Notes: generated from the letters alone by a model not told the origin. Shown: positions 31,242 to 41,951, counted from the first letter of the stretch. The stretch: 64,000 nucleotides of DNA from Caldicellulosiruptoraceae bacterium PP1 (GCA_041320695.1 JBGGOQ010000002.1:85618-149617); one strand, 5' to 3'. Program-made: numbers and translations.

Positions 31242-32795
31242 ATGAAAATAAAGGTTTTAATTGTTGACGATGAAAAATTAATTAGAGAAGGACTTAAGAA
31301 GATTATTGAAAAAATTGATGATAAATTTGTAATTGTTGGAGAGGCTAAAAATGGCCTTGATGCTCTTGAAAAGATAAATCAAAGCCAACCTGATATTGCA
31401 ATTATAGATATTAAAATGCCCATTATGGATGGGCTTGAATTATTAAAAAGAATAAATCAAGAAAACCTCAAAGTTAAAATGATTATTTTAAGTGGTCATG
31501 ATGAATTTGCTTATGCCAAAATAGCAATTGAAAACGGTGCTAAAGCTTACATACTAAAACCATTTGAAAAAAGTGAGCTTACTGAAACATTAAATAGGTT
31601 ATATAGTGAGATTGTTGAAGAAAGAAGCATAGAACTTCAGTTGAAAAAAACTGAGGTTATAAAGGAGAAACTATTAGAAACAGAAATAAAAAATATAATC
31701 TTAGAACAAATTCAAGGAGATAACATTTTAGAAAAATTATCTTTTTACAAAGAAAATATTAAGGAATTTGAACAGAGTATTTATACAATATTAATTAAAG
31801 AAAATCCTAACAATTTTAATGAAGAATATTCATTCTTAAATATGAAAAAGCAAATTGATAGTAAGTTAAAAGAGAAAAATATTAAATATATAAGTTTCTA
31901 TATTTCAAATGATTCACTTGTATATTTATTAAATAACTTGGAACCTTTAGAGTATTTTTCAAAGTTAAAACAAAGCAATTTAAAAGTTGCAGTATGTGAT
32001 TATAAATATAACATATATGAAATTTATCAAAGCTTTAAAAATGTTTCTTATGCAATGAAGTATACATATCTTGATAAAACAAATGAAATAGCTATATTTT
32101 CAAAGATAAATAATAAAGATTTAAAATATGTTATTCCCAAAGATTACATTTTGAAAATAAGATATTTAGTTGGAACTGAAAAATTTAACGAATGTTGTTC
32201 AATTATTGACAAATTATTTTCAGAAAATTGTATAAAGTATTATGCTATTGAATATTTTGAAGAAACAATAAAGCTAATTTACCAAGAGGTTATTGAACAT
32301 CTTGTAACCAATATTCAAAAAAATATTTCTGATTTTGAGGAATTAAAAAGGTTAGATTCACTATATAATTTTAATGATATCTATGATTACAGAAACAAAT
32401 TGTTAGACATACTAAAATCAATTAATAATGCTTATATAAAGCTAAAAGGTATATATAAATCTCAAAACGAACTTGAAAAAGCCTTAGATTTTATCAATAA
32501 AAATTATTATAAAGATATAAATATGACAATCGTAGCTAATTATGTTTCACTTAATTATTATTATTTTTCAACTCTATTTAAGGAACATACGAAACTTTCA
32601 TTTATTGATTATTTAAACAATGTAAGAATTAACAAAGCAAAAGAACTGCTAAATGACAGTAGTCTTAAAATTTATGAAATATCCGAAAGGGTTGGGTTTA
32701 AAAATCCAAAGCATTTTGCAAGGATATTTAAAAATATAACTGGGATGACACCTGCTGAATATAAAGAAATGTTAGGACTTCAGAAAAAAGAGTAA
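31242..32795 (+). CDS. YesN-type response regulator with AraC DNA-binding domain
   Basis: A 517-residue regulator. The receiver domain (residues 1-120) has acidic pair D9-D10, phosphoacceptor Asp56 (IIDIKMPIMDG) and Lys in ILKPFEK. A helical middle region of about 280 residues follows. The C-terminal 100 residues hold two AraC-type HTH motifs (MTIVANYVSLNYYYFSTLFKE and IYEISERVGFKNPKHFARIF). It likely activates the ABC operon upstream and the laminarinase operon downstream, since both have weak -35 boxes. RBS is TGGAGGG. Confidence 0.94.
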   Translation: MKIKVLIVDDEKLIREGLKKIIEKIDDKFVIVGEAKNGLDALEKINQSQPDIAIIDIKMPIMDGLELLKRINQENLKVKMIILSGHDEFAYAKIAIENGAKAYILKPFEKSELTETLNRLYSEIVEERSIELQLKKTEVIKEKLLETEIKNIILEQIQGDNILEKLSFYKENIKEFEQSIYTILIKENPNNFNEEYSFLNMKKQIDSKLKEKNIKYISFYISNDSLVYLLNNLEPLEYFSKLKQSNLKVAVCDYKYNIYEIYQSFKNVSYAMKYTYLDKTNEIAIFSKINNKDLKYVIPKDYILKIRYLVGTEKFNECCSIIDKLFSENCIKYYAIEYFEETIKLIYQEVIEHLVTNIQKNISDFEELKRLDSLYNFNDIYDYRNKLLDILKSINNAYIKLKGIYKSQNELEKALDFINKNYYKDINMTIVANYVSLNYYYFSTLFKEHTKLSFIDYLNNVRINKAKELLNDSSLKIYEISERVGFKNPKHFARIFKNITGMTPAEYKEMLGLQKKE

Positions 32796-32889
32796 AACAA
32801 TCACTTTTAAAAAATATTACAAATTAGCCTCACAAAGATTCTTAAATTTAGATACTTTATCTAAAAAAAAAAGCCTTTATATAAAAATA

Positions 32890-32933
32890 TTACTATGATA
32901 TCGTAAAAAATGTATACTATTTTATTCAAAATT
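32890..32933 (+). promoter_or_regulatory. Candidate promoter and motif of the laminarinase operon
   Basis: TATACT at 32913-32918 with a poor -35 (TTACTA, 17 bases upstream), then TTATTCAAAATTATT just downstream. The weak -35 fits activation by the YesN-type regulator encoded just upstream. The match is by eye. Confidence 0.4.
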
Positions 32934-32952
32934 ATTAAGGGGTGTGAGGCTG

Positions 32953-35900
32953 ATGAAGAATTTTAGAAGATTTTTGTGTTTATTTGTTATTTTCTCTTTT
33001 ATTTTATCTATAATTCCTATGAGTACTTTTGCACAAGTAAACGAAAGTTTACCTTTTAAAGATTTAAATGACCATTGGGCAAAGGATACAATTAAAAAGT
33101 TTTCAGAAGCAAGCATAATTAATGGGTATAAAGACAATACATTTAGACCAGATAGGGAAATTACAATTGCTGAAGTATGTTCAATTGTTAATAGAATATT
33201 TAACTACCAAAGAAAGACTGATGTAACAAACAATTTAACAAAGCCAAGTGATTGGTTCTATCAAGATCTCCAAAAAGCTTATGCTGCAAAATATTTACCA
33301 AACATAGATATAAAAAATTACAATACACCTGCTACAAGAGAGTTATCGTTTTACATACTCAATAAGGTTTTCAAATTAGACCAAACAGAGATAGACAAAA
33401 AAGTATTAACATTTACTGACTCTGATAAAATCTCAAATTATTCTAAAGATGCTACAATAAATTTATTTTCACTTGGGGCAATTAAAGGTTATAAGGACAA
33501 TACAATAAAGCCACTTAAGAGTATTACAAGAGCTGAATTTATTACAATTCTTTCAAGATTAATCTCTGTTTTGGCTAATTCGGATACGCAGTATCAGTTT
33601 AATGATATTTTTAACAATGTTATTATAAATTCTCCAGATACAAATTTGAAAGACATTGAAATTAAAGGTAATATTTATATTACAGAAGGAGTTAAAGATG
33701 GAGAGGTAACATTACAAAATGTCAAAGTTAACGGTTATTTATTTGTGGAAGGTGGAGGTCCTAATTCTATAAAAATTGTGGATTCAAGTATTAATAAGGT
33801 TGTAGTTGATAATAAGATTAGTGAAGTTAAACTATTGGCATCAGGCAAAACTGATATTAAAGAAGCAAAAATATACTCAAATACTAACATAGTTGAGGAA
33901 AATATTAATGGAAAAGGCTTTACGAATATTTACTTAAATGCACAAGACAAAGGTATAAACGTAGAATTAAATGCAAGTATTGATAATCTGATTTTAAATA
34001 AAGGCATTAACAATCTTAACATATCTAATAGCCAAATTAAGAACATGTTAATTTCAGAAGATTTAGGCCAAGCTAAAATAAAAGTAACAAATTTAGTTAT
34101 AGATAACTTAGAAATAAAAACTAAAGTAATAGTTGAAACAGATGAGAAAACAACTATTAAAAAGGTTACAATTTCAAATACTGCAAATATGGCAAAAATA
34201 ATAGGAAAAGCAAACATAGAACAATTTATAAACAACTCAGAAACGGCCTATATAAATGGTATAGAAGTAAAAAAAGACCAAATTATGACTAAAGAACAGA
34301 TTGATAAAATTGTACAAGAAGAATTAGAAAAAAATAATTCACAAACACAGGGGACATCATCAACTACAACAACTGTTTCAAATAACACTAATTCGACAGG
34401 TAACCAAAATACAAATACAGGTAATCAAACAGGTGAGAACAACACTAATCAAGACCAATGGAAATTAATATTCTCAGATGATTTTAATGGAACTTCTCTT
34501 GATAGAACAAAGTGGAATGTAATTGATGCTGGTGGAGGATTTGGGAACAATGAACTTCAATACTATGCTGATAGACCTGAAAATGTAAAGGTTGAAAACG
34601 GAAATCTTGTTATCACTGCTCTAAAGGAAGATACAAAATACAAAGGAACAAACGATTATACTTCTGGTAAGCTTACTACACAAGATAAATTTTACTTTAC
34701 TTACGGTAAAGTTGAAGTTAAAGCAAAACTTCCAAAAACAAAAGGGCTCTGGCCAGCAATTTGGATGATGCCACAAGATATGAGCCTATATGGCGGTTGG
34801 CCAAGATGTGGCGAAATTGATATTATGGAGCTATTAGGTCATGAACCTAATAAGGTTTATGGGACAATACATTATGGGAATCCACATTCTCAAAGAGGTA
34901 ATTCATACACATTAGAAAATGGTGATTTTTCAGAAGATTATCACATATTCTCATTAGAATGGGAACCAGGTGAAATAAGATGGTATATTGATGGGCATCT
35001 TTATTCAACGCAAAAGAATTGGTTTTCAAGAGATGAAAATGAAGCTTTTGATACAACATACCCAGCACCATTTAATAGAGATTTTTATCTAATATTAAAT
35101 GTAGCTGTTGGTGGTAACTGGCCAGGAAATCCTGATAATACAACAGTATTTCCTCAGCAGATGCTTGTTGATTATGTAAAAGTATATCAAAAATCAAGCT
35201 ATAATATAATTGTTTCTACCCCTACACCATCAACAACATTGCCTGCAGACGCTAAAAAAACAACACAAGATGGTAACTATATATACAATGGAGATTTTAG
35301 TGAAAACATCGAAGGCGTTGATAACATTGCTGGTATGGAAAATTCATCATATTGGCAATTCTTACACCTTGACCAATTTGGTGGAGATGGAACCATAGTT
35401 AATGATAATGGAACAGCAAAAATTGCAATTTCAAAAGCAGGAAACCAAACATATTCCATTCAATTGATTCAAAGACCTGTTCCATTGCAAGAAGGAAAAA
35501 CATATAAGGTATCATTTGATGCTAAAGCAAGTGCAAATAGAACCATAGAGGTAAAAATGAGCAGTGGTGGTGGTGAAAATGGTTCTACATGGATAGACTA
35601 TGCACAAAAAATATTCTCTTTAGATACTCAAATGAAGAATTATTCGTTTACTTTTACACATAATTCTGACTCATACAAAAATGCTCGTATTGAATTTAAC
35701 CTTGGTTTAAATACAAATACAGTTTGGATTGATAATGTAAGGGTTGAAGAGTATCAATTTGATCCAAACTCAATTAAAGAACCTCTTCCAAGTGGTAATT
35801 TAATTTATAATGGTTCGTTTGACCAAGGATTTGATAGCAAGATTTGTTGGAATTTAGAGAAATCAAATGATGTAAATGCATCTTTTACAGTTAGCAATGA

Positions 35901-38550
35901 CCCATATCAAAAATTCGCTAATATAAAAATTGAAGGGGCAAATAATTCTAAAGAATCTGTTAAATTAGTTCAAAAAGGATTTGGGCTTAAAAAAGATGGA
36001 CAATACAAGTTATCATTCAAAGGAAAAGCAAATATTCAGAGAAATATTGATGTAGTAATTAAAGACAATAACAATAATATAGTATATCAGTCGAGCAATA
36101 TAAGCTTATCGACTGATTGGCAAAATAAATCAGTTACTTTTAACATGCCATATAGTGACAGTGCAAATTGCAGCCTTGAATTTTTAGTTGGTGGGCAACC
36201 TGGTAATGTATACATTGATGATGTATGGTTAAAAGAGATTGTTAAATCATCTTCAATTAAGATTAATGCGGTATCAGCAGTTAATAATTCTAATATTACA
36301 ATAGAAAATGATGCTGTGAAATTTGTTGATGAGAATTCACCAAAAGCTGAGTATTCATTAAATATTCCTCAAAATGGAGATTATGTTGTATCATATAAAG
36401 TTTATAAGATTTCAGACGATGCTTATATTAATTTATCTGTAGGTGAAGCTACTTATACCACTAAGCTATTGAATGATTCTAATAAATGGTATATAGCAAC
36501 AGATATTGTTGCTCTTAGTTCAGGTACAAATAATATAAATGTTTTCGGCAAAAATGTTTTACTTGATTATATTGAAATATCAAAGAATTTAATAACAAAT
36601 GGAGAAGTAAAAAATGATTTAAATGCTTTTGGAACTTATGTTGGTAATGGTGCGAATGCTAAGTTTGAAAATGAAAAGGGCAGAATTAAGTTAACCATAA
36701 ATAATATTGGAACAACATTCTATTCTGTTCAATTAAGCCAAAACTTAGTATTAGAAAAGGGAAAGAGATACAGAGTATCATTTGATGCAAAATCAAGCAT
36801 TGATAGACCTGTTCAAGTAATGATAGATAATAGTTCTAACTACACAAGATACAAAGACTACACCTATACTTTTGGTAATCAGATGAAAACTTATCAGTTT
36901 GACTTTGAAATGCCAACTACAAGAAATGATGCAAGATTCAACTTCTGCATTGGCAGTGTTGATAATACACAAAATGTTCCTCATACAATATACTTTGATA
37001 ACTTTAAGCTTAGTGAAATAGATGAGGTTGAAGGCGATTATGTTTATAATACAGAAGAAGAATTTGACCAAGTTGTTGTAACAAAACTTCATCATGTTGG
37101 TGATGTAATATTTAATGATACATTTGATAATGGTAATAGTAATTATGAAGCTTGGTGGGGCGATCAGTGGAATGGAATAGGTTCTGGGACACTTAGCTTT
37201 GAAAATGGCAAGCTAAGTATACATGTTGATTCAGTTGGTAATCAATCATTTACACCACAAGTTTACAAACAAGGCATTTATCTTGAACAAAATACAATAT
37301 ATAGACTTACATTTAAGGCTTCATCAGATGTAAATAGGAAAATAAAAATCAATATTGGAAAACCTTTGACTTCCAATCCATGGTTTGTTGAGTATATGCC
37401 TCCAAATGTTGTTGATTTAACTTATGAAGAAAAGCAATATCAGATAGACTTTACAGTAAGTCAACCTACCTACGATAATATAAAGCTTGTATTTGAAGTT
37501 GGTAAGGTAGATGGGACAGAACAGTTACCTTGCAATATATTATTAGATGATATTAAATTAGAGGTAATTGGTCCAATAATACCTGATGGGACTTTTGATG
37601 ATATAGGTTCTTGGAAAAACTGGAATGGTGATGTATATAGTGGTGTCGCTACAATGACAATAGCAGCAGAAAATGGAGAACTACATGCCAAAATTGACTC
37701 AATTGGTGGGGTATCATATAGTCCACAAATATATAGAAAAGGCATCTATTTAAAACAAGGAGTAACATATAAAGTTAGTTTCAAAGCAAGAGCAAGTAGC
37801 AATTGGAAGATAAATCTTAATATAGGCAAAGAGCTTTCTGAATCTCCTTGGTTTATACCATATAAGCCGGCTAAAATATATGATATTACAACTCAGATGA
37901 CTGAGTTTGAAGAAATCTTTACTGTAAATCAGCCAACTGATGGTGATTTAAAAATTGTATTTGAATTAGGTAATATAAATGGTCAGGGGACACCACCAGT
38001 AGATATTTATTTAGATGATGTCGTAATTGAAGAATATCATGAGATTATTCAGCAACCTCCACAAGAAGAGAATTTAGGTCCTATAATTCCTGATGGTGAT
38101 TTTAGTCAAGGAATTGGTGCTTGGAATAGCTGGGATAACAACAAAAATGCAGGCAGTATAGTATTAGATGTTCAAAATGAACAATTATATGCAAAAATTG
38201 ACAGTGTTGGAGCTAACTCATGGGAGCCACAGATATTTAGAACAGGACTGAGGCTTGAGAATGGGAAGACATATATTGTAAAATTCAGTGCTAAAGCCAC
38301 AAAAGATTGGAAGATTAATTTGAATATAGGAAAAGGACTTGACTATGCCCCTTGGTTTATACCTTATAAACAGACAACAAGCTATGATATAACCACAGAA
38401 ATGAAAGAATATTCAGAACAATTTACGGTAAGTGAAGCAACTGATAGCAATCTTAAAATTGTTTTTGAGGTTGGGAATATCCAAGGACAAGGCTCTACAC
38501 CGGCAGAGTTATACTTTGATAATATATCAATAGAGGAAGTTAAAAATTAA
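32953..38550 (+). CDS. Cell-surface endo-beta-1,3-glucanase: SLH3-CBM54-GH16-multiple CBM4
   Basis: A 1865-residue exoenzyme; ATG 32953 follows AAGGGG/GTGAGG. A signal peptide ends near STFAQ. Residues about 34-205 contain three SLH repeats (PFKDLNDHWAKDTIKKF first). About 215-455 is a beta-helix-like, Ile/Asn-rich region matching the CBM54 position, then a Thr/Asn/Gln linker. GH16 spans about 503-744 with catalytic motif GEIDIMELLG, plus GLWPAIWMMP and WYIDGHLY. Seven beta-sandwich modules follow, at about 775-931, 947-1096, 1099-1211 (CBM35-like rather than CBM4-like), 1212-1356, 1385-1539, 1541-1695 and 1710-1865. The last three are close copies. The plan matches Clostridium thermocellum Lic16A but has more C-terminal modules. 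It digests laminarin, lichenan or callose at the surface; a phosphorylase gene follows. Confidence 0.94.
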   Translation: MKNFRRFLCLFVIFSFILSIIPMSTFAQVNESLPFKDLNDHWAKDTIKKFSEASIINGYKDNTFRPDREITIAEVCSIVNRIFNYQRKTDVTNNLTKPSDWFYQDLQKAYAAKYLPNIDIKNYNTPATRELSFYILNKVFKLDQTEIDKKVLTFTDSDKISNYSKDATINLFSLGAIKGYKDNTIKPLKSITRAEFITILSRLISVLANSDTQYQFNDIFNNVIINSPDTNLKDIEIKGNIYITEGVKDGEVTLQNVKVNGYLFVEGGGPNSIKIVDSSINKVVVDNKISEVKLLASGKTDIKEAKIYSNTNIVEENINGKGFTNIYLNAQDKGINVELNASIDNLILNKGINNLNISNSQIKNMLISEDLGQAKIKVTNLVIDNLEIKTKVIVETDEKTTIKKVTISNTANMAKIIGKANIEQFINNSETAYINGIEVKKDQIMTKEQIDKIVQEELEKNNSQTQGTSSTTTTVSNNTNSTGNQNTNTGNQTGENNTNQDQWKLIFSDDFNGTSLDRTKWNVIDAGGGFGNNELQYYADRPENVKVENGNLVITALKEDTKYKGTNDYTSGKLTTQDKFYFTYGKVEVKAKLPKTKGLWPAIWMMPQDMSLYGGWPRCGEIDIMELLGHEPNKVYGTIHYGNPHSQRGNSYTLENGDFSEDYHIFSLEWEPGEIRWYIDGHLYSTQKNWFSRDENEAFDTTYPAPFNRDFYLILNVAVGGNWPGNPDNTTVFPQQMLVDYVKVYQKSSYNIIVSTPTPSTTLPADAKKTTQDGNYIYNGDFSENIEGVDNIAGMENSSYWQFLHLDQFGGDGTIVNDNGTAKIAISKAGNQTYSIQLIQRPVPLQEGKTYKVSFDAKASANRTIEVKMSSGGGENGSTWIDYAQKIFSLDTQMKNYSFTFTHNSDSYKNARIEFNLGLNTNTVWIDNVRVEEYQFDPNSIKEPLPSGNLIYNGSFDQGFDSKICWNLEKSNDVNASFTVSNDPYQKFANIKIEGANNSKESVKLVQKGFGLKKDGQYKLSFKGKANIQRNIDVVIKDNNNNIVYQSSNISLSTDWQNKSVTFNMPYSDSANCSLEFLVGGQPGNVYIDDVWLKEIVKSSSIKINAVSAVNNSNITIENDAVKFVDENSPKAEYSLNIPQNGDYVVSYKVYKISDDAYINLSVGEATYTTKLLNDSNKWYIATDIVALSSGTNNINVFGKNVLLDYIEISKNLITNGEVKNDLNAFGTYVGNGANAKFENEKGRIKLTINNIGTTFYSVQLSQNLVLEKGKRYRVSFDAKSSIDRPVQVMIDNSSNYTRYKDYTYTFGNQMKTYQFDFEMPTTRNDARFNFCIGSVDNTQNVPHTIYFDNFKLSEIDEVEGDYVYNTEEEFDQVVVTKLHHVGDVIFNDTFDNGNSNYEAWWGDQWNGIGSGTLSFENGKLSIHVDSVGNQSFTPQVYKQGIYLEQNTIYRLTFKASSDVNRKIKINIGKPLTSNPWFVEYMPPNVVDLTYEEKQYQIDFTVSQPTYDNIKLVFEVGKVDGTEQLPCNILLDDIKLEVIGPIIPDGTFDDIGSWKNWNGDVYSGVATMTIAAENGELHAKIDSIGGVSYSPQIYRKGIYLKQGVTYKVSFKARASSNWKINLNIGKELSESPWFIPYKPAKIYDITTQMTEFEEIFTVNQPTDGDLKIVFELGNINGQGTPPVDIYLDDVVIEEYHEIIQQPPQEENLGPIIPDGDFSQGIGAWNSWDNNKNAGSIVLDVQNEQLYAKIDSVGANSWEPQIFRTGLRLENGKTYIVKFSAKATKDWKINLNIGKGLDYAPWFIPYKQTTSYDITTEMKEYSEQFTVSEATDSNLKIVFEVGNIQGQGSTPAELYFDNISIEEVKN

Positions 38551-38570
38551 ATATAATTTAATAATGATTT

Positions 38571-38592
38571 TAGGGAGGGATATCCCTCCCTA
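38571..38592 (+). other. Perfect palindromic hairpin between laminarinase and phosphorylase genes
   Basis: TAGGGAGGG and CCCTCCCTA flank ATAT, 20 bases after the laminarinase stop. Few U residues follow, so partial termination or mRNA processing seems likelier than complete termination. It also lies inside a possible 21-codon extension of the next gene, arguing against that earlier start. Confidence 0.75.
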
Positions 38593-38626
38593 TTTACTGA
38601 TTAATAAAAAATATGAGGTGATTGTT

Positions 38627-41600
38627 ATGAATGATGCAAAATACTATGTTGATAATCAAAAAAACGATGCATTTGTAATTGAAAACTACCAGAAAGGCAA
38701 ACCATTCTCTAGTTTTTTACCTGGTATAGCTGGACTTAAAGGTATACCTATATGGTGTTTTTATGTAAATAGAGGGCAATGTATTGCATCTTTTGGTGTT
38801 AAAAATAAAGATGGTGCAATACTTGAGTTCAATGCTGCTAATAAAGCGTACAATTTTACTGCAATAAATGGTTTTAGAACATTTATAAAAATTGATGATA
38901 AAAAGGTTGTTTATCAGCCTTTTTTTGATCAGCTAAATGAATTATGTGGTTTTAAAACTCAAAACAAAATGGTTATATATCCTCATATGCTTGAAATAGA
39001 AGAATTAAATACAAATGATAATCTAAAAGTAAATATAAAGTATATTACACTTCCTGAAAATAATGTTGGTGGGCTTATAAGAATTGTTGAAATAAAAAAT
39101 TTAGATGATATTGAGAAAAATCTAAAGATTATTGATGGCCTCAATAAGATTGTATCTTATGGTATGAACAATTTTGTTTTAAAAAACATGTCAAGAACAA
39201 TAGAAGCATGGGCTCATGTTGACTTTATTAGAAAGAATGCCCTTTTTTATAGAATAAGAGCATCTGCTGAGGATACAACAAAGGTTGTAGAAATAAATGA
39301 AGGTAATTTTTATATTTCATTACTTGAAAAACAAGGCCAACTAAATGAAGCATATGCTATTGCTGATCCAAATGTTATATTCGGTGAAAATACAGAATGC
39401 ATTCATCCAATAAATCTTATTAAAAACGATGTAACAAAGATAGAACAAGTCATCACAAATAAAACCTCATGTGCTTATAGCTATTGTGATGTAAAGATTA
39501 AACCAAAAGACAAAATAACATTATATTCGATATTTGGATTTGCATACAATGTTAATAAATTTACCAATCTAATTGAAAGTATAAATAGTGTTGAATTCTT
39601 TGATAATGCTCTAATTAGAAATAGAGAGATAATTTATGAAATAACTGATAAGCTATTTGTAAACTCAGGTAAACAAAGTTTTAATTCTTATACAAGAGTT
39701 AGCTTGCTTGATAATTATCTAAGAGGCGGAGTTCCAATAGATTTAAAACATAACGATAAAGAAGATATTATGTATGTCTTCTCAAGAAAACATGGTGATT
39801 TAGAAAGAGATTATAATGATTTTGAGATAGAACCATCATATTATTCACAAGGTAATGGTGCATATAGGGACATAAACCAAAATCGAAGAAGCGATTTATT
39901 TATTAATCCTAAAGTTAAAGACTTTAATATTAGGTATTTCATTAACTTAATACAACTTGATGGCTATAATCCTTTAGGTATAAGAGGTGTTAGATATAAA
40001 TTCAATAAAGAAAAGGAAGAATATCTCAAGAGTAATTTTAAATGTTATGATAGCCTTAAGGAAACAATAAATACGCCTTTTAGCATGAGTGATCTAATGA
40101 AGGTTTTACAAGAAGAAAATAATGATAACATTGATGAGTTAGTTGCATTTTTGGTAACCAATTCAGAAAAGATATTTGATGCTGTTCCAGGTGAGGGCTA
40201 TTGGGTTGACCACTGGACATATAACTTAGATTTATTGGAAAGATTTGAAGAGATTTATCCTGAAAAAATCAAAGACCTATTATCTGAGAATAGTTTTTAT
40301 TATTATGATAACGAACATATCATAAGACCAAGAAGTCAAAGATATGTATATGAAGATGGAAATATAATGCAGTATAAATCTTATGTTAGTGACAAAAATA
40401 AAAAGCAGTTAATAGATTCCCGCAATGAATATCAAAGATATGTAAGAACAAATTATGGATATGGAGAAGTTTATAAAACAAACATTATTGATAAAATGCT
40501 TTGTTTAATTGTAAATAAAATTGCAACATTAGACCCTTTTGGCAAGGGAATAGAGATGGAAGCAGACAAACCAGGTTGGAACGATGCTTTAAATGGGCTT
40601 CCTGGTGTATTTGGTTCATCAGTATGTGAAACTATGGAGTTAAAAAGGCTAATTGATTTGTTATTATATTGGATAGAAAAATATAAAGTTGATTCTTTTG
40701 AAGTAACCAAAGAGCTTTATGAGTTTATGGACAAGATTCATAAACTTCTTAAAGAAAATCTTAATAGCTATTCATTAGAAAGCAATTTTAGATATTGGGA
40801 TAGAAGTAATACTATAAAAGAAGAATATAGAGAGAAAACAAAATTTGGCGTAAATGGCAAAAAGGTAAAAGTTGATTATCAAATAATAAATGAATTTTTA
40901 TCTTTATGTAAAGAAAAATTAAATAATTCAATTAATGATGCTTATGATAATAAGAATAATATCTATAACACTTATTATATAAATAAACCTAAAGATTATG
41001 AAATAGATGAGGGGAAAATTAGGGTTAAAAGTTTTGAGCAATATACTGTCCCAGCATTTTTAGAAGGTCAGGTACATGCATTAAGAGTTGAAGACAAAAA
41101 AGAAAACCTTATTAACTTATACAATGCTGTAAAGAATAGTGATTTGTATGATAATATTCTTAAGATGTATAAAACTAATGCAAGTCTTGAAAATGCTACT
41201 AATGAAATAGGAAGACTTAAAGCCTTTACTCCTGGATGGTTAGAAAATGAATCAATATTTTTGCATATGGAGTATAAGTATATACTTGAATTATTAAAAA
41301 GAGGCTTATATGATGAGTACTATAATGAAATTAATAATGTACTAATACCATTTTTAGATCCACAGAAGTATGGTAGAAGTATATTTGAAAATTCTTCATT
41401 TATAGCAAGTTCAGCTAATCCAAATAAAAATATTTGGGGGCAGGGATTCGTTGCAAGACTTTCAGGTTCTACTGCTGAATTTATAAATATGCTTACAACG
41501 ATGGCTTTTGGTGAACGGATTTTTTATATTGATGAGTCAAAGAGATTAAACCTTCAATTTAAGCCAATATTAAAAGGAAGTTTATTTACCACAGAAAAAC

Positions 41601-41875
41601 AAGAAAAAGAGATTTATTTTAATGATAATAAAAGAAAGATATTATTAGATGAAAATACATTTGCTATAATGCTTTTTGGTAGACTTCTTGTGATATACAA
41701 GAATCCAAATAGAATTGATACTTTTGCTGAGAATGCTTATATTAAATCAATAAAAATTGACACTCAAGATATTAAAACAATAATTGATGGCTCAGTTATA
41801 GGTTATCCTTATTCAACTATGCTAAGAGATTCAAATCAAACAGGTGTTATTGAGATTAATATTGATAAAAAATAA
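38627..41875 (+). CDS. GH161-type beta-1,3-glucan phosphorylase
   Basis: A 1082-residue cytoplasmic phosphorylase with no signal peptide. ATG 38627 follows GAGGTG; an in-frame ATG at 38564 has no ribosome site and would translate through the palindrome. The length and motif EADKPGWNDALNGLPGVFGSS (catalytic Asp at about residue 653) fit GH161, the GH94/GH149-related family acting on beta-1,3-gluco-oligosaccharides. Other landmarks are PGEGYWVDHWTYNLDLLE, TPGWLENESIFLHMEYKY and the C-terminal GRSIFENSSFIASS and GFVARLSGSTAEF. Adjacent to the GH16 laminarinase, it would convert imported laminari-oligosaccharides to glucose 1-phosphate, saving ATP. GH149 or unusual GH94 is the alternative; GH161 fits best. 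Confidence 0.88.
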   Translation: MNDAKYYVDNQKNDAFVIENYQKGKPFSSFLPGIAGLKGIPIWCFYVNRGQCIASFGVKNKDGAILEFNAANKAYNFTAINGFRTFIKIDDKKVVYQPFFDQLNELCGFKTQNKMVIYPHMLEIEELNTNDNLKVNIKYITLPENNVGGLIRIVEIKNLDDIEKNLKIIDGLNKIVSYGMNNFVLKNMSRTIEAWAHVDFIRKNALFYRIRASAEDTTKVVEINEGNFYISLLEKQGQLNEAYAIADPNVIFGENTECIHPINLIKNDVTKIEQVITNKTSCAYSYCDVKIKPKDKITLYSIFGFAYNVNKFTNLIESINSVEFFDNALIRNREIIYEITDKLFVNSGKQSFNSYTRVSLLDNYLRGGVPIDLKHNDKEDIMYVFSRKHGDLERDYNDFEIEPSYYSQGNGAYRDINQNRRSDLFINPKVKDFNIRYFINLIQLDGYNPLGIRGVRYKFNKEKEEYLKSNFKCYDSLKETINTPFSMSDLMKVLQEENNDNIDELVAFLVTNSEKIFDAVPGEGYWVDHWTYNLDLLERFEEIYPEKIKDLLSENSFYYYDNEHIIRPRSQRYVYEDGNIMQYKSYVSDKNKKQLIDSRNEYQRYVRTNYGYGEVYKTNIIDKMLCLIVNKIATLDPFGKGIEMEADKPGWNDALNGLPGVFGSSVCETMELKRLIDLLLYWIEKYKVDSFEVTKELYEFMDKIHKLLKENLNSYSLESNFRYWDRSNTIKEEYREKTKFGVNGKKVKVDYQIINEFLSLCKEKLNNSINDAYDNKNNIYNTYYINKPKDYEIDEGKIRVKSFEQYTVPAFLEGQVHALRVEDKKENLINLYNAVKNSDLYDNILKMYKTNASLENATNEIGRLKAFTPGWLENESIFLHMEYKYILELLKRGLYDEYYNEINNVLIPFLDPQKYGRSIFENSSFIASSANPNKNIWGQGFVARLSGSTAEFINMLTTMAFGERIFYIDESKRLNLQFKPILKGSLFTTEKQEKEIYFNDNKRKILLDENTFAIMLFGRLLVIYKNPNRIDTFAENAYIKSIKIDTQDIKTIIDGSVIGYPYSTMLRDSNQTGVIEINIDKK

Positions 41876-41897
41876 ATAGAATTTAAAAAATACAAAA

Positions 41898-41930
41898 AGC
41901 CACAGGACAAAAAGTTCTGTGGCTCTTTTA
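41898..41930 (+). terminator. Terminator after the beta-1,3-glucan phosphorylase gene
   Basis: AGCCACAGGA pairs with TTCTGTGGCT, with A residues before and CTTTTA after. This is a typical intrinsic terminator closing the beta-1,3-glucan locus. Confidence 0.85.
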
Positions 41931-41951
41931 TTTAAATTTCAAAATAATATT

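Noticed and set aside
32847-32865. An 8-bp hairpin (TTTAGATA, CTT, TATCTAAA) after the first YesN-type gene
   Set aside because: It is followed by A residues, not T, on the + strand, so it does not look like a terminator for the upstream gene, and no minus-strand gene ends here.
32953-38550. Misassembly as the cause of the repeated C-terminal modules
   Set aside because: The copies differ clearly at the residue level and the frame is intact throughout, so true duplication is more likely, though copy number should be confirmed.
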